A program made the position numbers and the translations under genes. Positions 1 to 5,789 of a stretch of 6,190 nucleotides of DNA are shown in pieces (the first letter of the stretch is position 1; each line of letters begins with the position of its first letter). Origin of the DNA: Nitrosomonadaceae bacterium (GTDB taxonomy: Bacteria; Pseudomonadota; Gammaproteobacteria; Burkholderiales; Usitatibacteraceae); assembly GCA_021300055.1 (NCBI GenBank), contig JAJTHU010000046.1:1-6190 (forward strand), given 5' to 3'. The notes beneath the pieces were generated by a model. It had not been told where the DNA came from. It saw only the letters and a program-made list of their open reading frames with translations, and searched no databases.

Positions 1-992
1 ATCTGGCCTTCGTCCATCAGCATCAGCATTACACGACCCAGCCCCTGCGCGGTGAGACGGCAGTTGCCCTGTGGCCCAAACAGCGTACCGTTGGTGCCCG
101 GTACATAGTCCGACGTCGCGCGCGGCTCGGGCGGGTTCTTGCTGTAATCATCAACCTGCGCGACCCACGGACCCGCACTGTTCCACACCTCGCGCCCATT
201 AACCCCTTGGCGCTTGCGATAGAGCGTTGCAACATTTGCCAAGTCTCGAGGCGACAAGTCAGCCGGATGGAATCCGCCCACTAAGCGCATCGGATCGAGG
301 ATAAGGCGACGCATCAGTCGATCAAATCGCTCGCGCGTCACCGCTTCCATAATCGTGCCAATCACACCCCAAGGCAGATTCGCATACTGAAAGAATCGTC
401 CAGGCGCAGCCCGTTTGGACCACATCGCCCCCTTGCCATAAAGCTTTCCGCCCGGCGTAAAGACTTCGCGCAGGTGCGTGTTCGATTTCGCGTCCCAGTA
501 GTAACCCGCATCATCACGAATCGACGAGGTATGGCAAAGAAGTTGTCGAAGCGTAATCAGCTCATCCCCAAAATGCGGATTGCGGAACGTGAAGCCCAAA
601 TACTGACTCACGTCCGCGTCAAGATCGAGCTTACCCTGCTCCACCAACTTCATCGCGCCGAGCCCGGTAATGGTCTTCGAAATGGAGGCAATGCGATACA
701 GCGTAGCCGAGTCCGCAGGCTTGCTGTTGCTTGGATTGTCGTTATCGATCCACTTGTGGCCAAATTGTTGCTCATAGACCACCTTGCCACCGCGCATTGC
801 AAGCACCGATAGGCTCGCGAGTTGGTAGCCCGGGTAATCAACGATGACGCTGAGCGTCCCATCGAGTTGCAAGTTATTGCTGCGCTTTCGTGAGCCTTTA
901 GAGTCGTGGGTCTTGGCCAATGCATTACCTCCGAACAACAGCGCGCCCGCGCCGAGCAACGTACGCAGGACTGCCCTTCTTTGCGTTCTCAC
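1..992 (-). CDS. Beta-lactamase/PBP-fold serine hydrolase, probable Tat substrate (partial, 3' end outside window)
   Basis: The frame stays open for 330 codons from a GTG at 990-992 to the left edge, so the C-terminus is missing. The protein resembles class C beta-lactamase-related serine hydrolases (Pfam Beta-lactamase), a family of DD-peptidases, beta-lactamases and esterases. Visible motifs are SxxK as S103-I-S-K106 (nucleophile and general base), the HTSS turn at 154-157 and YxN as Y203-A-N205. The third motif (KTG or HxG) would lie beyond the window. The N-terminus reads QRRAVLR, then a hydrophobic stretch ending in NALA (residues 23-26), which fits a twin-arginine signal peptide cleaved near residue 26, so a periplasmic site is likely. 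GTG is chosen because an in-frame TAA sits two codons upstream and later starts would lose the signal. The Shine-Dalgarno match is weak. It begins 3 nt after the amidase stop, so it is probably co-transcribed. Substrate is unknown; in this context a wall peptide or ester is plausible. Confidence 0.85.
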   Translation of the reverse strand, partial: MRTQRRAVLRTLLGAGALLFGGNALAKTHDSKGSRKRSNNLQLDGTLSVIVDYPGYQLASLSVLAMRGGKVVYEQQFGHKWIDNDNPSNSKPADSATLYRIASISKTITGLGAMKLVEQGKLDLDADVSQYLGFTFRNPHFGDELITLRQLLCHTSSIRDDAGYYWDAKSNTHLREVFTPGGKLYGKGAMWSKRAAPGRFFQYANLPWGVIGTIMEAVTRERFDRLMRRLILDPMRLVGGFHPADLSPRDLANVATLYRKRQGVNGREVWNSAGPWVAQVDDYSKNPPEPRATSDYVPGTNGTLFGPQGNCRLTAQGLGRVMLMLMDEGQ

Positions 993-995
993 GTC

Positions 996-1850
996 TTAAC
1001 GCGCGAGATGAATACTGCCCATATCCGCAGCACGTCGAAGCACCGAGCCGCCCGAGGTCATCACATCGAGGATGGCTGCCGTTTCTGCATCAGGCTCGCC
1101 ATCGAATTTCGACTGTCGGTACTTCATCTGGAATGCGCTGATCATTGCGCGCGTCGCCTTGTCGAGTTCTCCCGACTGCGGTGGATCGAACCCGTGCTCA
1201 GCAAGCTTCTGCTGGAACCACAACACGTTTGGGAGCGTGGTTGAGTAGTAGGTGAGCTTCTCTGCTACGTTCTGTTGGTCTGGCCAAGGGATGAGGCCTT
1301 CGTCCGCAAGCCGCTTCCACGGAAAACGTGGGCCGGGATCAGACTTGCGCAACGGCGCAATATCGCTGTGCCCGAGAATGCGGTCCGGGCGAATATCGTG
1401 CTCTTTCACGATTTTCTTCACGAGCCTGATGACCAGATCCATCTGCGCATCGGGGTAATCGAAAAACTCACGCCCCGACGGCCCATCGCGATAGCCCAAG
1501 TTGACGATCTCAATGCCGATCGACGCGGCGTTGAGTTGCGTGTGGCCTTTCCAAGAGCTAAGGCCTGCGTGGTAAGCGCGTCGGTGATCATGAACAAGCT
1601 GAAAAATTTTCGGGCTGCTATGGCCGGGCAAGTCCTCTGCGCCGTCGGTGACCAAGTAATGGCTACTGACTGCTCCTTCGGTCAATACCTTCAGTGATTT
1701 CGGGTTGTCGATCGCGGTGTAGTGCAGGATCAAGAATTGCGCACGGCTATCCTGGCTGACCGAGTTGTAGCTGCGGTCGATGTATAGCATCGAACAGCCT
1801 GTTAGGCTGACCACCGCAGCGCCCAGAAGCGCGAGTAAACCTTTTCTCAT
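996..1850 (-). CDS. amiD: AmiD-like N-acetylmuramoyl-L-alanine amidase, outer-membrane lipoprotein
   Basis: This zinc amidase (Amidase_2 family) cuts the bond between MurNAc and the L-Ala of the stem peptide. E. coli AmiD acts in the periplasm from the outer membrane on both intact and anhydro-muropeptides. The 284-residue product has a lipoprotein signal with lipobox LTGC (Cys19); Ser at +2 fits outer-membrane sorting. Predicted zinc ligands are H43 (ILHYTA), H161 (LGHSDI) and D171 (RKSDPG). Catalytic-type residues E114 (GIEIVN) and K169 are also present, so all key positions look intact. Residues about 205-265 form a C-terminal peptidoglycan-binding-type helical domain. Length is close to E. 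coli AmiD (about 276). The ATG at 1848-1850 is preferred over one six codons upstream, because GGAG lies 5 nt before it and the lipoprotein signal then starts cleanly. It lies 23 nt after the kinase gene and 3 nt before the serine hydrolase gene. Confidence 0.92.
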   Translation of the reverse strand: MRKGLLALLGAAVVSLTGCSMLYIDRSYNSVSQDSRAQFLILHYTAIDNPKSLKVLTEGAVSSHYLVTDGAEDLPGHSSPKIFQLVHDHRRAYHAGLSSWKGHTQLNAASIGIEIVNLGYRDGPSGREFFDYPDAQMDLVIRLVKKIVKEHDIRPDRILGHSDIAPLRKSDPGPRFPWKRLADEGLIPWPDQQNVAEKLTYYSTTLPNVLWFQQKLAEHGFDPPQSGELDKATRAMISAFQMKYRQSKFDGEPDAETAAILDVMTSGGSVLRRAADMGSIHLAR

Positions 1851-1855
1851 ATGCT

Positions 1856-1859
1856 CTCC
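1856..1859 (-). promoter_or_regulatory. Ribosome binding site of the amiD-like gene
   Basis: GGAG on the minus strand, 5 nt before the ATG at 1848-1850. It decides the start: an alternative in-frame ATG at 1866-1868 would place this motif inside the coding sequence and has no comparable site of its own. Confidence 0.6.
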
Positions 1860-1873
1860 AGAATTCAATTGCC

Positions 1874-2812
1874 CTATTTCGCCGCTACGCGTTGCTGCGC
1901 TAGGCGCGAGGCTATCCGCGCGGCCGCAACATGAGCCTCGGCATAACGCAACGCCACAGGCACGTCAGCCGCCAGTGCTGCGCGTAGGGTCGTCTCGATC
2001 AGCGGATGCAACAGTATGGCGCGACCGGCGAGCGCAATGGGACGTGGCCCGAAGCGCGACAACAAAGCGTTACCTAGACGCGCCAACTCGCGCCCCGCTT
2101 GCTCAATGATCTGACGCGCAACCGGATCTGCATCGACCGCTCCCGCCACCGCAAGCGCGAGCTTGCCGATGTCGCCACGCTCGCGCCCATAGAAAAATTG
2201 CCGCGAGTACGCCCAATCGCTGCCGCCTATGTGCGCGAACATTGCACGCGCCATCGGCGAGTCCTGCCAGCTTCCCGGACGTTCATCTTCTGTGCGCCAA
2301 ATGTGCCGCAAGGCTTCGCGCGCAATCCAAAAGCCGCCACCCGCATCGTCGAGCAGCACGCCACGGCCGCCCGCGCGGTGGAAGACGCCGTGTTCGTCAA
2401 TAAATGCTGCAATCGAACCAGTTCCTGCGTAAACAACATAACCTTCACCAGGCGCGAACAAATCGTGGCATGCAATGGCGATGTCACTCTGCACGCTGAT
2501 GCGCGCGGCATCTACACCGAGCGCGGTCGCCATCAATTCGCACAGCCGCTCATCACGCGCGTCCAGCCCTGTGACGCCCGCGCAAATTTCGCGCGGCTTG
2601 CTGTGCGCGGGTAATGCTTGCGCGATGGTCTCAAACGCACTGCGCATGTGTGCGCGCCCATCACTGCTGCCGAGTTGTAGTGCCGTGAGCCCCGGCGCCA
2701 TGCCGTCGGCGAGCAATGTCGTGCCATCGGCCACCAGCGCCCAACGCGTCTGCGTACCGCCCGCGTCGATGCCGAGCCCGATCGCGCGCTCAGTCTCGCC
2801 AGAACCCGTCAT
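1874..2812 (-). CDS. nagK: BadF/BadG-family N-acetylhexosamine kinase (GlcNAc/MurNAc kinase-like)
   Basis: This 312-residue protein is a cytoplasmic ASKHA-fold ATP-dependent sugar kinase of the BadF/BadG/BcrA family. The family includes eukaryotic-type GlcNAc kinase (NAGK), proteobacterial NagK-II and clostridial MurK, which accepts MurNAc and GlcNAc. Visible motifs are phosphate-1 GIDAGGTQTRW (14-24), the SD pair with candidate catalytic base D110, phosphate-2 AGTGS (129-133), LLDDAGGGFW (153-162) and a C-terminal LAGRA segment (261-265). The LLDDAGGGFW block replaces the more usual LLGDEGSGYW; the aspartate aligned with the usual GD pair (D156) remains, but Glu and Ser are lost. The start overlaps the stop of the upstream glycosidase gene by 4 nt (ATGA), implying translational coupling. 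Lying among wall-degrading enzymes, it probably phosphorylates GlcNAc or MurNAc released from peptidoglycan. The sequence alone does not settle the substrate, so the symbol is by family analogy. Confidence 0.88.
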   Translation of the reverse strand: MTGSGETERAIGLGIDAGGTQTRWALVADGTTLLADGMAPGLTALQLGSSDGRAHMRSAFETIAQALPAHSKPREICAGVTGLDARDERLCELMATALGVDAARISVQSDIAIACHDLFAPGEGYVVYAGTGSIAAFIDEHGVFHRAGGRGVLLDDAGGGFWIAREALRHIWRTEDERPGSWQDSPMARAMFAHIGGSDWAYSRQFFYGRERGDIGKLALAVAGAVDADPVARQIIEQAGRELARLGNALLSRFGPRPIALAGRAILLHPLIETTLRAALAADVPVALRYAEAHVAAARIASRLAQQRVAAK

Positions 2813-4458
2813 CGTTCAACTTTCGCGTTGCGCAAGTCCGCGTTAGAGATCGCGACGCGCGCACTTTCGTTCCCGTAACGATCAACCCAAGACCAACGTA
2901 CTTCGTCAGGCAATCCGTTCATTGGCCAAACGGCTGTTTGCACTGTCACATTTGCGCCCGTACCGAGGATAGGGTAGAAGGTCGGGACCCACTGACCGCC
3001 GGTTTTGACCCATACCACGTGTGTAAATGCACCGTCGGCAGGCGTGGCGTTCACCGTCGCACGCACGGTGTCGCCAGCACGCGCCAAACGCACCTTCGGC
3101 GCCGGTGGTGCCTGTCGACTCAGCCATGGGGACGCGGGCACCAGCGCAGGGCTGGCGTAGCTACGGCGCATCGCATCTGAAATGCCGCGGCGATTCTGCA
3201 ACAGCGCAACCATACTGAAGTGCACGTGGCCGGAAATCATCAAGTCGCTTGCGCCCTTTACGCGCGTGAGTGCAACTTGGTCAACGATCTCTTTTGGCTG
3301 CCACGACTTATCGGTGTCGTTAATACGACTGGTGTAAATACCTGGCCACAGATGTCGCGCTCGCGTGTTTTCTCGCGCCCAGTAGTCCAGCAAAACGTCG
3401 TACGCCTGTGCCTTTTGCTCGATGGGCCAATAGAGCTGCGGTGTGAAGTAATCGAGCCAACCACGGTTAAGCCACAACTCCGCATCGGCAAACAGCTTGT
3501 CGTACTGGCTGAAACCAGCGATGTCCGGTGGTCGGCGGTCTGGCTTTCCAATTCCAAACGGCGAGATACCAAATTTCACATGCGGCTTTTCGCGCTTGAT
3601 GCCGTTGTAGATCCGTTCCACCAATTCGTTCACGTTCTGGCGGCGCCAGTCTTCGCGGGGCAAAGTGCCGCCACCCGCTAGGTAACGCGACCAACTTGGT
3701 TGATCGGGAAACGGCAACTCCGCGCGCGGCGCAGGCGTGTCATCTGGTGAGGCGGGCGGTGTCTCGCTGCCGGGCATGGGCACGGGATAAGGGTAAAAGT
3801 AATCGTCAATATGCACCCCGTCAATATCGTAACGTCGCACGACGTCCAGAACAACGTCTAGCGTCTGCTGCGCAGCCGCGGGCTCGCCCGGATCCATCCA
3901 CAAGAATCCGCCGTACTGCTTCACCGCAGTTGGCTTCGTATTCGCGATGTGGCTCGGCGCGTTGGGCGAACGCGAAGCGGTGTGACGCGCTCGGTACGGG
4001 TTAAACCAAGCGTGCAGCTCAATGCCGCGCTTGTGCGCCTCAGCCACCCACATTTCTAGAGGATCGTAGTAGGGCTCAGGCGGCTTGCCTTGCGTGCCCG
4101 TCAAGAACTCCGACCAAGGCTCAATGGGGCTCGCATACAGGGCATCAGCGACTGTGCGCACTTGAAGAACGATAGCGTTGAGGCGCAAGTCTTGCGCGCG
4201 ATCGAGGATCGCGATGATCTCTGCTTGTTGCTGGGCCGTCGTCAAGTCGCGACGACTTGGCCAGTCAATATTTGCAACCGATGCAACCCATGCAGCGCGG
4301 AACTCGCGCGGTACTTCAGGGGGCTCGGGTGGCGATCCGCTGCCCGTCTGTGGTGTCGCCGTCGCCGTTGGGGCGCTGGTCTTAGGTCCTGTCTCAGCAC
4401 AGCCGAACAGCAGCGCCGTGAGTAGGACAAGCAGCGCGAGTTCAGAACGGTGCGGCAT
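2809..4458 (-). CDS. DigH/YngK-like glycoside hydrolase (GHL10, family 10-like) lipoprotein
   Basis: The family (Pfam GHL10, formerly DUF187) includes B. subtilis YngK and E. coli DigH (YddW), an outer-membrane lipoprotein that cleaves peptide-free (denuded) peptidoglycan glycans. The 549-residue product begins with a lipoprotein signal ending in LFGC (Cys20); Ala at +2 suggests the outer membrane. A low-complexity Pro/Thr linker follows (about 21-50). The TIM-barrel domain starts at FRAAWVASV (54-62). It includes LHAWFNPYR (148-156), DIDGVHIDDYFYPYP (211-225, with acidic residues D211, D213, D218, D219), FGISPFGI (296-303) and DYFTPQLYW (336-344). Residues about 450-545 look like an Ig/Fn3-type beta domain. 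It is longer than E. coli DigH (about 440), partly through this tail and a Pro-rich loop at 226-252. The same frame extends to an ATG at 4527 inside nagX, but the ATG at 4456-4458 is preferred since the signal peptide begins there; no strong Shine-Dalgarno decides it. It starts 29 nt after nagX and overlaps the kinase gene by 4 nt. Confidence 0.9.
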   Translation of the reverse strand: MPHRSELALLVLLTALLFGCAETGPKTSAPTATATPQTGSGSPPEPPEVPREFRAAWVASVANIDWPSRRDLTTAQQQAEIIAILDRAQDLRLNAIVLQVRTVADALYASPIEPWSEFLTGTQGKPPEPYYDPLEMWVAEAHKRGIELHAWFNPYRARHTASRSPNAPSHIANTKPTAVKQYGGFLWMDPGEPAAAQQTLDVVLDVVRRYDIDGVHIDDYFYPYPVPMPGSETPPASPDDTPAPRAELPFPDQPSWSRYLAGGGTLPREDWRRQNVNELVERIYNGIKREKPHVKFGISPFGIGKPDRRPPDIAGFSQYDKLFADAELWLNRGWLDYFTPQLYWPIEQKAQAYDVLLDYWARENTRARHLWPGIYTSRINDTDKSWQPKEIVDQVALTRVKGASDLMISGHVHFSMVALLQNRRGISDAMRRSYASPALVPASPWLSRQAPPAPKVRLARAGDTVRATVNATPADGAFTHVVWVKTGGQWVPTFYPILGTGANVTVQTAVWPMNGLPDEVRWSWVDRYGNESARVAISNADLRNAKVER

Positions 4459-4487
4459 GCAACGCCCACGATATGCAACGAATAGAT

Positions 4488-5675
4488 TCAAACCTTGATA
4501 AACCATTTTTTCTTCCACATAAACCAACCGATGGCAAACATCACGAGATTGAAGGCGATGGCAAACAGCAACGAATGATTAACGGACGCCAGCGGCAGCG
4601 CTTGAATAGGTGCATACAACATAGCTTTCAGACTCACCATTTTGCCGTCATCAGAAGCAAACTTAATGTAGCCGAGCATCTTCGCAACCAACCCAGAAAA
4701 CGCAAAGATGAACAGCGCATTCATCCCGTAAATGGTCATCGGCAGAAAAAACCGACGCGCCCGCGTTTGTATCCACGCAGAATCTGCGCCGTCGATCAGC
4801 CAGTAAAACGCCGCGAACAGCAACAATGCCCAGCCAGTCATGAACACGACGTAGGAAGTCGTCCACAGTGGCTTGTTGATCGGCATCAGCACCACGTCGA
4901 GCATCGCACCCACCCACAGACACAGCAGACCCGCGAGCATCATCCAAACGGTTTTCTCTGCCTTGCTGTACGAAGTTGCAAGCCAGTGACCAAGCAAGAC
5001 GCCGAACAGCAACGTCGTCACTGCGGGTAAGGCGGTGAACAGCCCCTCGGGGTCCCACGTTTTCGACTTGGACCACATGTGCCCCGTGAGGAAGATGCGA
5101 TCGATATACGAGCCAAAATCGCGCCCCGGTTCAAGCACCCCGGCGGCGACCACCCCATTCACATCCGGCACGGGCACCAGCAACATCATGCCGCTATAGA
5201 AAGCCAAGATCGCGACGATCCAAACGATCTGTTGGCGGAAGTTGAACCACAGCACGATCGGTGCCGCAATCGCCGTGCAGAGCGCGATGCGCTGCAACAC
5301 ACCAGGGATGCGCAGAGTCTCCAAATTGAAGCTCGGCACAAAATTCAGCGTGAGCCCGATCAAAAAAATTATCGCGGCGCGCTTCCATAGTGACAGCATC
5401 AACGCGACGCGATCTTCGGCAGCGTGCGTAGCACCTGTGGGAAATGCGGCCGCCCGCCGCTTCGCCAACGAGAACGTCATCGACACGCCGCAGATAAATA
5501 GAAAGAACGGGAAGATCCAGTCGGTGAAGGTCCACCCGTGCCACTCAGCGTGCGCGAGCTGCGAATAGAGATGTCCCCAATCACCGGGGTTGTTCACCAA
5601 CACCATGCCGGCGATGGTGAAGCCGCGAAACGCATCAAGCGAAACGAGGCGTTCGTCAGTAGCTGGCGTGCTCAT
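4488..5675 (-). CDS. nagX: NagX-type transmembrane protein (HGSNAT-like, DUF5009 acetyltransferase family)
   Basis: This 395-residue polytopic inner-membrane protein has roughly ten hydrophobic segments. It matches the NagX/DUF5009 family found in GlcNAc-utilisation loci and homologous to human lysosomal heparan-alpha-glucosaminide N-acetyltransferase (HGSNAT), which uses cytosolic acetyl-CoA to acetylate glucosamine across a membrane. Signature blocks are RLVSLDAFRG (9-18), AHAEWHGWTFTDWIFPFF (41-58), RIPGVLQRI (122-130), DPEGLFTALP (208-217), INKPLWTTSYV (266-276) and YGMNALFIF (316-324). H42 aligns by eye with the catalytic His of HGSNAT, which lies in a similar HASWNG context. A GGGA element 5 nt before the ATG is a modest ribosome binding site. 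The protein ends in a cationic WKKKWFIKV tail. It is the first full gene of the cluster, 110 nt after the permease and 29 nt before the glycosidase. Bacterial NagX is often annotated only as a predicted membrane protein; acetyltransferase activity here is inferred. Confidence 0.88.
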   Translation of the reverse strand: MSTPATDERLVSLDAFRGFTIAGMVLVNNPGDWGHLYSQLAHAEWHGWTFTDWIFPFFLFICGVSMTFSLAKRRAAAFPTGATHAAEDRVALMLSLWKRAAIIFLIGLTLNFVPSFNLETLRIPGVLQRIALCTAIAAPIVLWFNFRQQIVWIVAILAFYSGMMLLVPVPDVNGVVAAGVLEPGRDFGSYIDRIFLTGHMWSKSKTWDPEGLFTALPAVTTLLFGVLLGHWLATSYSKAEKTVWMMLAGLLCLWVGAMLDVVLMPINKPLWTTSYVVFMTGWALLLFAAFYWLIDGADSAWIQTRARRFFLPMTIYGMNALFIFAFSGLVAKMLGYIKFASDDGKMVSLKAMLYAPIQALPLASVNHSLLFAIAFNLVMFAIGWFMWKKKWFIKV

Positions 5676-5693
5676 CCGCGTCCCAAACGAAAA

Positions 5694-5789
5694 TCAAACC
5701 CTAGCAAATACGGGCATTTCCAAGCAAAAATGCCTGAAAGTTTCCGTGGATACTAGTGTTTTGTGAGCTGAATTCACGCGCCTCCTCAT
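5694..5789 (-). CDS. Possible 31-residue small ORF between the permease gene and nagX
   Basis: The ATG overlaps the permease stop as ATGA. It is preceded by GGAGGAGGGAGC, an unusually strong Shine-Dalgarno-like run that also encodes the permease's final Glu-Glu-Gly-Ala residues. The frame encodes 31 residues starting MRRRVNSAHK and ending at a TGA 18 nt before nagX. It has no recognisable domain, signal or membrane segment, and it covers the inverted repeat. It may be a coupled small protein, a leader ORF that links translation of the permease to nagX, or an accident of the purine-rich permease tail. Coding status is unproven. Confidence 0.2.
   Translation of the reverse strand: MRRRVNSAHKTLVSTETFRHFCLEMPVFARV
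5711..5736. repeat. Inverted repeat in the permease-nagX gap
   Basis: Perfect 7-bp arms GGCATTT (5713-5719) and AAATGCC (5728-5734) flank an 8-nt loop. A further outer C/G pair lies at 5711 and 5736, with a G/T position between. It lies 39 bases upstream of the nagX start in the only sizeable gap. No T-run follows directly in the transcribed direction, so it is a poor intrinsic terminator. It could be a repressor operator or a mild RNA hairpin, or it could be chance. It matches no operator I can name. Confidence 0.35.

Noticed and set aside
474..812. Plus-strand frame of 112 codons, and similar ones at 906-1244, 1275-1697 and 2099-2614
   Set aside because: Each lies opposite a minus-strand gene with recognisable catalytic motifs and has no family resemblance of its own.
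4459..4527. Upstream ATG extending the glycosidase by 23 codons into nagX
   Set aside because: The extension would bury the lipoprotein signal peptide internally. The ATG at 4456-4458 begins directly with the signal.
4473..5030. Plus-strand frame of 185 codons antisense to nagX
   Set aside because: It is rich in Gln, Arg and His with no domain look, and lies opposite a well-recognised membrane protein gene. It is a shadow frame.
5698..5727. Candidate nagX promoter, TTGCTT and TAGGGT with an 18-nt spacer on the minus strand
   Set aside because: The -10 box matches the consensus at only about half its positions. The gap is a sensible promoter location, but this motif is too weak to call.
5711..5736. 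Rho-independent terminator for the permease gene
   Set aside because: The stem is short, AT-containing and not followed by a T-run in the direction of transcription.
5762..5777. CRP-like site TGTGA followed by TCAC in the permease-nagX gap
   Set aside because: The half-sites are separated by 7 bases, not the 6 of a CRP site, and the second half is incomplete. Probably chance.
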